Assembly: GCF_008630535.1 (NCBI RefSeq) | Contig: NZ_VWPH01000016.1 | Location: 141,769 to 205,768, forward strand | Reading direction: 5' to 3' | Source: Saccharopolyspora hirsuta | GTDB taxonomy: Bacteria > Actinomycetota > Actinomycetes > Mycobacteriales > Pseudonocardiaceae | Length of the DNA stretch: 64,000 bases | Shown: piece by piece, positions 16,856-24,604 of the stretch | How positions within the stretch are numbered: position 1 is the first letter of the stretch | How the letters are laid out: every line of letters starts with the position of its first letter | Program-made: the position numbers and the translations under genes | The notes under the pieces: generated by a model | What the model was told of the DNA's origin: nothing | The model's database searches: none | What the model saw: only the letters and a program-made list of their open reading frames with translations

Positions 16856-18175
16856 TCACCGGTTCAGCAGGCGTTCGGCGCGCAGCGACACCTCCAGGCT
16901 GAGGCGCTCATCAGGGTCGTTGAGGCGGTCGCCGAAAAGGCGCTCCAGCTGGTGCATCCGGTAGCGGATCGTCTGCGGGTGCACGCCGAGGCGTTCGGCG
17001 AGCTCCGGCGCGCTGCCCCGGGACTGCAACCAGGCGAGCAGCGTCTCGGTCAGCCGCGCTCGCTGCTTGACGGTCAGGCCGTCGAGCGGCGCGAGACTGC
17101 GCGCGCTGAGCTCGCGGATCAGGAACTCGTCGTTGAGCAGCCACAGCGTCGTGAGGTGGTCGGTGCAGCAGGTGACCGGCGCGCTGGGCAGGATCCCGCG
17201 CTGCACGAGCCCGATGACCCGGCGCGCCCAACGCAACGACAGGGCAGCCTCGCTGAGGCGCACGTGCGGGCCGATCGCCGCGCGCCAGCCGCGCAGTCCG
17301 CTCTCCAGCGCGGCAACGTCGGTGATCTGCCCGGCGACGAGCAGGCACGGCTCGGCCCCTTCGAGGTCGACGAGCACGTCCGCGTCGATCGAGGGCGTGC
17401 TGCGCGCGTGCTGGTCGGCGATCGGTTCCAGCGCGATCATCGTGACCCACTCCGGCAGCTTCCAGCGGGCGTTGTTGGCCAGGTCGGCCAGCGTCTGCGG
17501 GGATGCGGGAGGATCGGCCAGGATCAGCTCCAGCAGCCGCCGGCGGCGCCGCGCCATGGTGCCCGCAGCGCGCTCCTGCGCCTCGGCGTAGCCCTCTATC
17601 GACAGCGCGGAGAGCTCGTCGACGTAGGCGAAGATCGCCTCCGCGCAGGAGCACAGCACCTCGACCGGTGCTCCGTGCCGCTGGCCGAACTCCGCGATGT
17701 GGCGCCACGCGACCCGCCCGCCGACGCGGTAGGCGGTCTGCAGGCAGTCCAGGCTGCGTCCTTCGTGGAACTCCAGCTTGCCGCGCAGCCGGAAGACCTC
17801 CCGCCAATCCTCGTGCGAGCGGACGTCGTCGCGGATGTTCGACAGCGGGTAGAGGATCGCCTGCTCGATGGCCTGCGTGAAGTAGACGCCGAAAGCGCTG
17901 TTGAGCGGCTGGGCGTAGGCCGGGACCACCTGCTGGATCTCGCGCACCATGGCCTTGGCGAGCCTGCCGACGTAAGGCCGGAACCGCTCGGCGTACTCCT
18001 TGGGCAGCACCGACCAGAGCCTCCTGGCGCGACCGACCGCGCTCTGCTCGCCTTCGATGGCGGTGCGCACCTGCGGTGCGCCCCGGGGTGGATCGCCGCG
18101 CCGGACGCGCGGTGTCCGATCTCGGCTCGCGCGCGGGCTGAACCGGGTGTCGCTGGTACCGACGTCGAACGTCAT
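16856..18175 (-). CDS. PucR/CdaR-type transcriptional regulator, convergent paralogue
   Basis: The protein has 439 residues with an ATG start. It shares the full architecture of the 15562 product: AYRVGGRVAWRH, CAEAIFAYVDELSALSI, RRRRRLLELILADPP, and a C-terminal helix-turn-helix (SAPELAERLGVHPQTIRYRM, then HQLERLFGDRLNDPDERL). An extra basic N-terminal extension of about 35 residues has no counterpart in the paralogues, so a start further downstream is possible. The convergent arrangement suggests an inverted duplication. The divergent 614-bp region beside it includes a palindrome (18464-18477) and the promoter side of the secreted-protein gene at 18790, a possible target. Confidence 0.85.
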   Translation of the reverse strand: MTFDVGTSDTRFSPRASRDRTPRVRRGDPPRGAPQVRTAIEGEQSAVGRARRLWSVLPKEYAERFRPYVGRLAKAMVREIQQVVPAYAQPLNSAFGVYFTQAIEQAILYPLSNIRDDVRSHEDWREVFRLRGKLEFHEGRSLDCLQTAYRVGGRVAWRHIAEFGQRHGAPVEVLCSCAEAIFAYVDELSALSIEGYAEAQERAAGTMARRRRRLLELILADPPASPQTLADLANNARWKLPEWVTMIALEPIADQHARSTPSIDADVLVDLEGAEPCLLVAGQITDVAALESGLRGWRAAIGPHVRLSEAALSLRWARRVIGLVQRGILPSAPVTCCTDHLTTLWLLNDEFLIRELSARSLAPLDGLTVKQRARLTETLLAWLQSRGSAPELAERLGVHPQTIRYRMHQLERLFGDRLNDPDERLSLEVSLRAERLLNR

Positions 18176-18789
18176 CGTTTCCCCTACGTCACAGAATCAA
18201 CGGCACATGCAATCACCACGCAACACCGCTTTGTGACCCCGGAAACATAATTTCGCCGCGCAGGCCGTGTCAACACGACCCATTTCATATTCACCAAAGC
18301 AAACGCTCCCCGGCGCCGTTCGGGTGAATCACGCGGAAATTAACAACAATTTTCGCCCCCGATTCGCGCGCCCCGGCCGAAAGTTGTCACGCCCGCACCA
18401 TCCGGACCGGTCGGTATGCCACCCGAAGCGCGGGACCCCCGGTCAAATCTGACACCCTTTCATGTTTAAGCATAAACTACCCGCCTTCACCACCGGCGCC
18501 GGTCGCCCCAGCGCGGCCCGCACCAGTCACCACGACGCGGGGCACCGCACCAACGATTCGTCCGCCCGTGACAATTTCCCGAGAACGCGGCGAAACATGC
18601 GCAACGGGATCGACGCGGCCTTGCCACCGCTGTTCACGCCGCACTAATCTCCTCCGGCACCAGGGCATTCGGATTCGCCGAAACGAATTCCGGCCACTCC
18701 CCCTTTCACCGGCCACTCCCCGATCGGGCCGGAAAAAGCACGCCCGGAATCGGCCCTGCGCATTCCCCGAGCACGACGAGGAGACGACA
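18176..18789. other. Long AT-rich regulatory gap
   Basis: These 614 bp between divergent genes contain unusually AT-rich patches for this genome (around 18280-18360 and 18460-18480). They hold a palindrome and a promoter-like pair, listed separately. The stretch 18486-18789 would be a 300-nt leader. I found no coding frame with a credible ribosome-binding site and no riboswitch consensus that I can recognise there. Confidence 0.5.
18449..18478 (+). promoter_or_regulatory. Candidate promoter overlapping a 14-bp palindrome
   Basis: CTGACA (18449-18454) and TAAACT (18473-18478) are spaced by 18 bases in + orientation. The near-perfect palindrome GTTTAAGCATAAAC (18464-18477, 12 of 14 positions symmetric) covers the -10 element, where a repressor would block transcription. 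The downstream gene is at 18790, and the divergent PucR gene is an equally possible client. Confidence 0.35.
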
Positions 18790-19425
18790 ATGCCAGTCAC
18801 CGCGAAGTCCGTCCGCGCGACCGCCGCCGTCCTGGCGGCCGCCGGAATCGCCTCGCTGACCGCGGTCGGCACCGGCTCGGCACTGGCCGAACCGGACACC
18901 GCGAGCGACCCGCGCGGTCAGGTGACCAAGGAGGTCAGCTTCACCTGCGAGTTCCCGATGGTCGGCGCTCGCCCGACGAAGGCCGTGGTGAACGCGACCT
19001 TCCCGGACGCGGGCAAGGTCGGCGAGGCCATCAACGTCACCGATTTCAAGGTGGACGTGGTGATCGACGCGCAGACAGCCGACGCGCTTCGCCTGGTCGG
19101 CGGGGCCAGCGTGGAGGGTTCCGCCTCGACCGGGGTCGACCTCAAGGTCAACGGCACCGACCTGGGCGTCACCCTCAACGGCCTGAGCATCCCGTCGACC
19201 CCGGTCCCGGAGAGCGGGGAGCTCAGCACCACCATCACCGGACCGGTGCCGGGCCTGACGATCCACCAGCCCGGCGAGGTCACCTTCGCCGTGGGCAGCA
19301 CCTTCCTCGGCAAGATCACGCCGAAGCAGGCCGACGGCAGCGAGACCGAGCTCGGCACCTTCGACCTGCCGTGCACCCTCGACGAGGGCCAGGACCCGGC
19401 GCTGGCCGCGGTGCCGGTGCAGTGA
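18790..19425 (+). CDS. Secreted DUF6801-like protein
   Basis: The protein has 211 residues. The ATG at 18790 is preceded by GAGGAG and starts a signal peptide ending near GTGSALAEP. The mature part opens with VSFTCEFPMVG and continues with a strand-rich domain (AVVNATFPDAGKVGEAINV, ITGPVPGLTIHQPGEVTF) and ends at FDLPCTLDEGQDP, giving one likely disulfide between the two cysteines. It resembles residues 40-175 of the mce-operon protein at 12561-13781. I recognise the family only as an uncharacterised exported actinobacterial domain. A terminator-like hairpin follows the stop. Confidence 0.8.
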   Translation: MPVTAKSVRATAAVLAAAGIASLTAVGTGSALAEPDTASDPRGQVTKEVSFTCEFPMVGARPTKAVVNATFPDAGKVGEAINVTDFKVDVVIDAQTADALRLVGGASVEGSASTGVDLKVNGTDLGVTLNGLSIPSTPVPESGELSTTITGPVPGLTIHQPGEVTFAVGSTFLGKITPKQADGSETELGTFDLPCTLDEGQDPALAAVPVQ

Positions 19426-19432
19426 CCCCCTC

Positions 19433-19460
19433 CGGTGGCTGGCCCCCGCGCCAGCCACCG
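19433..19460 (+). terminator. Hairpin between the two secreted-protein genes
   Basis: CGGTGGCTGG (19433-19442) and CCAGCCACCG (19451-19460) form a perfect 10-bp stem with an eight-base loop, eight bases after the stop at 19425. No T-tract follows. It would terminate, or partly attenuate, transcription towards 19553. Confidence 0.55.
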
Positions 19461-19552
19461 CACCCCGTCGCAGCCCGGCAAGTGCTGCTCCTCCCCCTTC
19501 CCAGCGCCGACCTGCCGCTCGGCGTTTTTCCCCGATACCAGGAGATCCGGAC

Positions 19553-20167
19553 ATGGTGCGAATTCAACGTCGCTGGAAGACCGCCGGTACCGCCGCGCTC
19601 GGCACCGCCGCAGCGCTGGTGGGCACGCTGCTCGGTCCCGGCAGCGCGGCGGCGGCCATCGACCTGAGCTACGAGGTCAGCGGCACCGCGCACGTGGTGA
19701 AGATGAACGCCGACATCCCCGTCGAAGGCGTCATCGATGTCCAGCTGAGCCCGACCGGCGAGTTCACCGGCAAGTTCCGCCAGACCAACGTGCCGAGGGT
19801 GAAGTTCAAGGCCTTCGGTGCATTCGACAGCGAGGTCGACGTGGAGTTCTTCGAGGCCGCCCCGTCGCGCGGCAAGATCGAGAACGGGCAGGTCGACTTC
19901 GAGCTGCCGCTGCAGATCCGGCTGCAGAACGTCACCGCCCTGGGGGTGCCCATCGGCGGTGGCCCCGACTGCGTGCAGCAGCAGCCGCCCTCGCTGGTGC
20001 TGAAGTCCACGACGCCGTTCGTGCCCGCCGAGGGCGGCGAGCTGGCCAGCGCCCCCTACGAGCTCTCGGAGTGGTCGGAGGGCTGCGGCCCGCTGACCGG
20101 CTTGATCAACATGAACTCGACCGGACCGGACAACACCGCCGAGGTCAAGCTCACCCACGTCGGCTGA
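19553..20167 (+). CDS. Secreted beta-rich protein of unknown function
   Basis: The protein has 204 residues. The ATG follows CAGGAGATC and encodes a Sec signal peptide that ends near GSAAAAI. The mature domain is strand-rich and carries VPIGGGPDC and SEGCGPLTGLINM blocks, with one likely disulfide. It matches the C-terminal half (about residues 230-395) of the mce-operon protein at 12561-13781 in the GPDC, TGCG and LTGLI-GP-NT motifs. Immediately upstream is the homologue of that protein's N-terminal half, so this pair looks like a split version of the fused protein. No enzymatic motif is visible. Confidence 0.78.
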   Translation: MVRIQRRWKTAGTAALGTAAALVGTLLGPGSAAAAIDLSYEVSGTAHVVKMNADIPVEGVIDVQLSPTGEFTGKFRQTNVPRVKFKAFGAFDSEVDVEFFEAAPSRGKIENGQVDFELPLQIRLQNVTALGVPIGGGPDCVQQQPPSLVLKSTTPFVPAEGGELASAPYELSEWSEGCGPLTGLINMNSTGPDNTAEVKLTHVG

Positions 20168-20315
20168 CCCGGCACGACCGCTCGCCCCGGCGCGACCGCG
20201 CTGGGACGAGCTCCCCCCGGTGGCGGGCGGGGTCCGCGACGAGATGGCCCGCGTCGCCCGGCAGCGGCTCTTCCCAGCCGCCGCGAGGATTCCGGAACCA
20301 ACAGGAGGTGCTGCG

Positions 20316-21350
20316 ATGGCCGAGCGCGCCGAGCGGCTCACCGCGGTCGTCACGGGACTGCTGCTGGCGCTCACCCCGGTCCTGGCGCTGTCCGGTGACG
20401 CGGTCGTCGAACCAGTGGCCGCCGCAGCGCCCGGACCAGAACCGGTGCCCGGCGATCCCGGTGCCACCGGGCGGCTTCCGGTCAGCACCCGGTTCGACTT
20501 CGCGCACGTCGGGGCCGAGGAGTCCCGCCGCACCGACGCCGCGCCGGCGGCCCGGCCGACCGGGCGGGGCGTTCCCGGCATCGTGCTGGAGGCCTACCAG
20601 CAGGCCGCGCAGGACCTGGCGCGGACCCGGCCCGGCTGCGGGCTGCACTGGTCGGTGCTGGCCGGGATCGGCCAGGTCGAGTCCGGCCACGCCCGTTCCG
20701 GCCGGGTCTCGGCCAACGGCACCACCACGTCGCCGATCCTGGGCCCGGTGCTCAACGGCGCACCCGGCGTCGCGGCCATCACCGACACCGACCGGGGCGC
20801 GCTCGACGGCGACCGCACCTGGGACCGGGCCGTCGGGCCGATGCAGTTCATCCCCACCACCTGGCGCCGCCACGGCGCCGACGGCAACGGCGACGGAATC
20901 CCGGACCCGCACAACGTCTTCGACGCCGCACTGACGGCGGGCCGCTACCTGTGCGCCGCCGGAACCGACCTGCGACGGCGAAACCACCTGGCTGCGGCGG
21001 TCTTCCGCTACAACCACTCCGATTCCTACGTGCGCACCGTTCTCGCCTACGCCGACGCCTACGCCGACGGGAGGGCCCTGCGGCCGATCGTGCTCGCCGA
21101 CCCGCCGCCCCCGTTGCCGCCACCGCCGACGACGGCACCACCGGTCGAACCACCGCAGACCACGCCCCCACCACCGTCGACAACACCGCCACCAACGACT
21201 TCCGAGCCTCCGCCGACCAGCGGAACACCGCCCACCACAGAACCTCCGCCCACCACAGAACCTCCGCCCACCAGCGGAACACCACCCACCACAGAACCTC
21301 CGCCCACCAGCGGGACACCAACGACTACCAGTCCGCCTCCCACGACCTAG
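20316..21350 (+). CDS. Secreted lytic murein transglycosylase with Pro/Thr-rich tail
   Basis: The ATG at 20316 has a near-perfect AGGAGGTG site and gives 344 residues. The signal peptide is LTAVVTGLLLALTPVLALSGDA. The catalytic domain (about 95-255) has the expected Glu in LAGIGQVESGHARSG, the AVGPMQFIPTTWRRHG motif and the Asn/Asp-rich loop DGNGDGIPDP, all typical of the MltB-like SLT group that cleaves peptidoglycan with formation of anhydro-MurNAc. The last 90 residues are PPTT/EPPPTSGT repeats, probably a wall-spanning, possibly O-glycosylated stalk. It is likely monocistronic, downstream of two other exported proteins. Confidence 0.88.
   Translation: MAERAERLTAVVTGLLLALTPVLALSGDAVVEPVAAAAPGPEPVPGDPGATGRLPVSTRFDFAHVGAEESRRTDAAPAARPTGRGVPGIVLEAYQQAAQDLARTRPGCGLHWSVLAGIGQVESGHARSGRVSANGTTTSPILGPVLNGAPGVAAITDTDRGALDGDRTWDRAVGPMQFIPTTWRRHGADGNGDGIPDPHNVFDAALTAGRYLCAAGTDLRRRNHLAAAVFRYNHSDSYVRTVLAYADAYADGRALRPIVLADPPPPLPPPPTTAPPVEPPQTTPPPPSTTPPPTTSEPPPTSGTPPTTEPPPTTEPPPTSGTPPTTEPPPTSGTPTTTSPPPTT
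21207..21320 (+). repeat. In-frame tandem repeats encoding the Pro/Thr tail
   Basis: Short units of the type cctccgcccaccagcggaac and cctccgcccaccacagaa recur several times with almost no change, coding EPPPTSGTP and EPPPTTEPP. Such near-identical units are prone to copy-number change by slippage and may vary between strains. Confidence 0.7.
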
Positions 21351-21503
21351 CCCACCTCGCGAACGCAGTTCAGGTGAAACGAATACCGCACGAGCAATTT
21401 CGGCTCCCGGGGCCGCAGACGGGGAAGCGGACGGAAAGAGGCCGCACCGGGGGAATCACGAGCACTCGTTCCGCACTTCGCGCGTTTCCGGTCGAACGTG
21501 CGC

Positions 21504-22103
21504 TCACGCGCCTTGCCCGGGCAGTTCGGCGAGACGGCGTTCCAGCTCGGTCACCGCGTCCTCGAACGCCGCGTTGACCCGCTCTTCGTCGCCGGTGGTG
21601 ATCAGGTCGACCAACAGGCCTCGCACGGCCGCGAGCACCGATGTCGCGATCGGCTGCGCGCTCGTTCGCGGGCAGCCGCGGAGGACCAGGCCGTCCGCGA
21701 TCAGCTGGGTTCGCTGCCGCATCGAGGATGCGACAGCTTTCCGCAGCACGGGGTCGCCGTACACCGCCTGGGCGATGATCGCGGCGAAAAGCTTGATGTG
21801 GCGGCGTCCCTCCGCCCCGGTCGCTCGGCGCCAGACCTCGCGCAGCGGATCCGGGTGGTCCAGCGGCAGGTCGGGAACGGCCAGCGTCTCGGCCAGCACG
21901 CCCTCGACGATCTCGGTGATCAGTTGTTCCTTGGTCGTGAAGTGGTGCACCAGGGTCGCGTGGCTGACCCCGACGGCCTGCGCGACCTTGCGCAGCGTCA
22001 GGTCTTCGAGCCCGTGGTCGAGCGCGTGCTCGGTGGCGGCGCGGAGCATTTCGCCGCGTCGGTGCACGTAGCGCAGCTTCCGGCCGTCGACACGTTCGGT
22101 CAT
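21504..22103 (-). CDS. TetR family transcriptional repressor
   Basis: The protein has 199 residues. The N-terminal helix-turn-helix (LTLRKVAQAVGVSHATLVHHF followed by TTKEQLITEI) is a standard TetR DNA-binding domain. The C-terminal all-helical ligand domain is not specific to a known inducer. The gene is divergent from the cutinase at 22319. The 215-bp intergenic region contains a strong promoter towards the cutinase and a short dyad on it, so this protein probably represses the cutinase gene, its own gene, or both. It is convergent with the transglycosylase gene, with a 150-bp gap lacking clear structure. Confidence 0.85.
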   Translation of the reverse strand: MTERVDGRKLRYVHRRGEMLRAATEHALDHGLEDLTLRKVAQAVGVSHATLVHHFTTKEQLITEIVEGVLAETLAVPDLPLDHPDPLREVWRRATGAEGRRHIKLFAAIIAQAVYGDPVLRKAVASSMRQRTQLIADGLVLRGCPRTSAQPIATSVLAAVRGLLVDLITTGDEERVNAAFEDAVTELERRLAELPGQGA

Positions 22104-22137
22104 GCCACCAGGCTAACGACCGGTCCGCGATGATTGA

Positions 22138-22166
22138 TTGACCAGTTGGTAGAGCTAGTTTACGAT
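22138..22166 (+). promoter_or_regulatory. SigA-type promoter for the cutinase with overlapping dyad
   Basis: TTGACC (22138-22143), a 17-base spacer and TACGAT (22161-22166) are close to consensus. The dyad ACCAGTTGGT (22141-22150, arms ACCA/TGGT) overlaps the -35 element and would be a natural TetR operator. The implied leader is about 145 nt. Confidence 0.55.
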
Positions 22167-22318
22167 CAGCCGCATCACCGCGTTCACCCGCTTCACTTCA
22201 GGCACGTCGCTCCACACCGGTCACCGCCTCGCGGATCAACCGGGACGACCGCACAGCTCGCGCAGCGAGCGGCCGGGACGCCCGGGAGGTCGGGGCGCGT
22301 CCCAGGAAGGACGGTTCC

Positions 22319-23206
22319 ATGTTCGCAACGCGTGCTCCTGCAAGACCTTCACCGCTGCGCCGCTCACTGATCGTCAGCACGGCCGTGCTCGGACTGCTGG
22401 TGGGCAACACAGCGCTGGCGCAGTCGGCCGAGGCCTCGCCACCGCACGGGCCCGACCCGACAGAGGAGAGCATCACCGCCCCGCGGGGGCCGTTCGAGAT
22501 CGATCAGAAGACCGTGTCGCGTGCCAGCGTCCGGGGCTTCGGGGGCGGGACCATCTACTACCCCACCGACACCTCCGAGGGCACCTTCTCCGCGGTGGCC
22601 ATCGCCCCCGGCTACACCGCCGGGCAGGAAAGCCTGGCCTGGTTGGGCCCGCGGCTGGCCTCGCAAGGCTTCGTGGTGTTCACCATCGACACGCTCACCC
22701 GCTACGACCAGCCCGATTCCCGCAGCCGACAACTGCTGGCCGCGCTGGACCACCTCACCGACGACAGCGACGTGGCAGACCGCGTCGACCCGGCCCGGCG
22801 CGGCGTGATGGGACACTCGATGGGCGGTGGCGGCTCCCTGCAAGCCGCTCTGGACGACCCCGACCTCAAGGCCGCGATCCCGATGACTCCGTGGCACACC
22901 ACCAAGGACTTCTCCGGCGTGCGCACCCCGACGCTGATCATCGGCGCGCAGAACGACACCGTCGCCCCGGTGTCCCAGCACGCCAAGCCGTTCTACGAGA
23001 GCCTGCCCGACGACCCGGGCAAGGCCTACCTGGAACTGGCCGGTGCCAGCCACTTCGCACCGAACGTGGACAACACCACCATCGCCAGGTACAGCATCGC
23101 CTGGTTGAAGCGGTTCCTCGACGACGACACCCGCTACGAGCAGTTCCTCTGCCCGCCGCCCCCGGATCCAGCCATCTCCGACCACCAGTCGACCTGCCCG
23201 TACTGA
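22319..23206 (+). CDS. Secreted cutinase / polyester hydrolase (LCC- and Thermobifida-cutinase-like)
   Basis: The protein has 295 residues with a signal peptide of about 35-40 residues. The mature enzyme follows the actinobacterial PET-hydrolase pattern closely. The oxyanion Tyr99 is in APGYTAG and the nucleophile Ser167 in GHSMGGGG. Trp192-His193 (TPWHT), the catalytic Asp213 (NDTVAPVSQ) and the catalytic His245-Phe246 (ASHFAPN) follow. His221 and Phe225 sit where LCC has the pair that holds the substrate-stacking Trp. Cys278 and Cys293 match the C-terminal disulfide. It should hydrolyse cutin or polyester ester bonds outside the cell. The ATG has AGGAAGG upstream. It is likely controlled by the divergent TetR. 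Confidence 0.9.
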   Translation: MFATRAPARPSPLRRSLIVSTAVLGLLVGNTALAQSAEASPPHGPDPTEESITAPRGPFEIDQKTVSRASVRGFGGGTIYYPTDTSEGTFSAVAIAPGYTAGQESLAWLGPRLASQGFVVFTIDTLTRYDQPDSRSRQLLAALDHLTDDSDVADRVDPARRGVMGHSMGGGGSLQAALDDPDLKAAIPMTPWHTTKDFSGVRTPTLIIGAQNDTVAPVSQHAKPFYESLPDDPGKAYLELAGASHFAPNVDNTTIARYSIAWLKRFLDDDTRYEQFLCPPPPDPAISDHQSTCPY

Positions 23207-23229
23207 CCCGCGGCCGGGAAGCCCAGCGG

Positions 23230-23275
23230 CGAGCGCGGTGGCACCACCCGGGACCGGGCAGCGCCACCGCGCTCG
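23230..23275. terminator. Strong bidirectional terminator hairpin
   Basis: CGAGCGCGGTGGC (23230-23242) and GCCACCGCGCTCG (23263-23275) form a perfect 13-bp stem. It lies between the convergent cutinase and aldolase genes and can stop both transcripts. No other signal was seen in the 245-bp gap. Confidence 0.65.
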
Positions 23276-23451
23276 TCGACATGATCATGCTGTGCGGGCG
23301 CACCACCGCGGCGTTCCCCGGGCACATCGCCCCCGCACTGCGGAAGACCGGCACTCACACCGTCCGATGTGGATCCACCGGGGCGGGGAGCAGAGCGCTG
23401 CCGCAGCGCACCGCGACGCCCTCGGGAACTTCGCGTGACGGCCGCTCCCGC

Positions 23452-24099
23452 TCAGCGGGGCTGCTGGCCGTACCCGGCGAAGAGCTCCGCGCAGCGGGCC
23501 ATTTCCTCGTCGCTGAGCAGGTTCGGGTCGCCGACCCGCTTCGCGGTCAACCAGAGCTCGCACAGCCACTCCAGCTGGCGGGCGCGGTTGTAGGCCTTCG
23601 GCAGCGAATCCGCGATCGTGACCGTGCCGTGGTTGCGCAGGATGCAGCCGGTTCGGTCGGTCAGCGCCTTCGACATCGACTTCGCCAGCTCGTCGCTGCC
23701 GAACGTCGCGTACTCGGCCACGCGCACCGGGCCGCCGAAGTCCGCCAGCTGGTAGTGCACCGCCGGAACGTCGTCGCGCAGCAACGACAACGCCGTCGCG
23801 TGCAACGAATGCGTGTGCACCACCGCACCCGCGTCGTGCTCGCGGTAGGCGGTGAGGTGCATCGGCAGTTCCGAGGTGGGCTTGAGCTCGCCCTCCACCA
23901 CTTCGCCGTCGAGGTTCACCACGGGGATGTCGGCGACCTGCAGGTCGTCGTAGTCGACGCCGGACGGCGTCACCGCCACCAGATCACCGCAGCGGACCGA
24001 CACGTTGCCGGACGTGCCGACCACCAGCCGGTCCGCCGTCATGCGCTGGGCGATGGCGATGACCTCGCTGCGCTGCGCGGCCAGTCGCGAACTGCTCAC
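23452..24099 (-). CDS. Class II aldolase/adducin family protein
   Basis: The protein has 215 residues and is complete for the family. Substrate-phosphate motifs are GTSGNVS (28-34) and TPSG (44-47). The zinc ligands are visible as His95 and His97 (HTHS) and His157 (RNHGT), and the catalytic Glu77 is in TSELPMH. Enzymes of this fold cleave ketose 1-phosphates such as L-fuculose 1-phosphate, epimerise ribulose phosphate, or decarboxylate 3-oxo-tetronate 4-phosphate. Which reaction applies is not decided by the sequence. It is the last gene of the minus-strand carbohydrate operon, 13 bases after the RpiB-like gene. Confidence 0.85.
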   Translation of the reverse strand: MSSSRLAAQRSEVIAIAQRMTADRLVVGTSGNVSVRCGDLVAVTPSGVDYDDLQVADIPVVNLDGEVVEGELKPTSELPMHLTAYREHDAGAVVHTHSLHATALSLLRDDVPAVHYQLADFGGPVRVAEYATFGSDELAKSMSKALTDRTGCILRNHGTVTIADSLPKAYNRARQLEWLCELWLTAKRVGDPNLLSDEEMARCAELFAGYGQQPR

Positions 24100-24112
24100 A
24101 TCACACCTTCGT

Positions 24113-24604
24113 TCAACAGGAGACGCCGGGGACGTCCGACGCCGACTCGTAACCGCTGATCGCCGCCACCTTCTCAGCCGACGGCGACGACTCGTCGAAG
24201 CGGTAGCCCAGCCACTCCGACGCGAGCTTGCGGGCCAGCTCCAAACCCACCACGCGCTGGCCGAAGCACAGCACCTGGGCGTTGTTGCTCAGGATCGAAC
24301 GCTCCACCGAGTAGCTGTCGTGCGCGGTGACCGCGCGGATGCCCGGCACCTTGTTCGCGCTGATCGCCACGCCCAGCCCGGTGCCGCACACCAGGAGCGC
24401 GCGGTCCGCCTTGCCCTCGGCGACCAACCGGGCCGCGTTGACCGCCACGTGCGGGTACGCGGTGTGCTCGTCCGAGCCCACGCCCACGTCGACCACGTCG
24501 GCGACCCGCGGGTCGTTCTCGAGGTCCTTCTTCAGCGCGTCCTTGTACTGCAGCCCCGCGTCGTCGGAGCCGACCACGATGCGCAGCGGCGCCTGCTCAG
24601 TCAC
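24113..24604 (-). CDS. RpiB/LacAB-type sugar-phosphate isomerase
   Basis: The protein has 163 residues with a GTG start overlapping the stop of the kinase gene (GTGA at 24601-24604). The RpiB fold is clear: Cys73 in CGTGLGVAISANK is the catalytic cysteine/oxyanion region and HDSYSVERS follows. Two usual RpiB residues differ. The DHAG of ribose-phosphate isomerases is DDAG here, and the later R-HN-A region reads SILSNNAQVL. Such changes, together with tight coupling to a DhaKL-type kinase, fit a tetrulose-phosphate isomerase of the DerI/LerI kind described for erythritol and threitol catabolism in Mycobacterium smegmatis. This assignment is an inference. Confidence 0.82.
   Translation of the reverse strand: MTEQAPLRIVVGSDDAGLQYKDALKKDLENDPRVADVVDVGVGSDEHTAYPHVAVNAARLVAEGKADRALLVCGTGLGVAISANKVPGIRAVTAHDSYSVERSILSNNAQVLCFGQRVVGLELARKLASEWLGYRFDESSPSAEKVAAISGYESASDVPGVSC

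Noticed and set aside
18486..18789. c-di-AMP (ydaO) riboswitch in the leader of the secreted protein
   Set aside because: I looked for the conserved ydaO sequence blocks because such leaders often precede wall enzymes, but could not find them.
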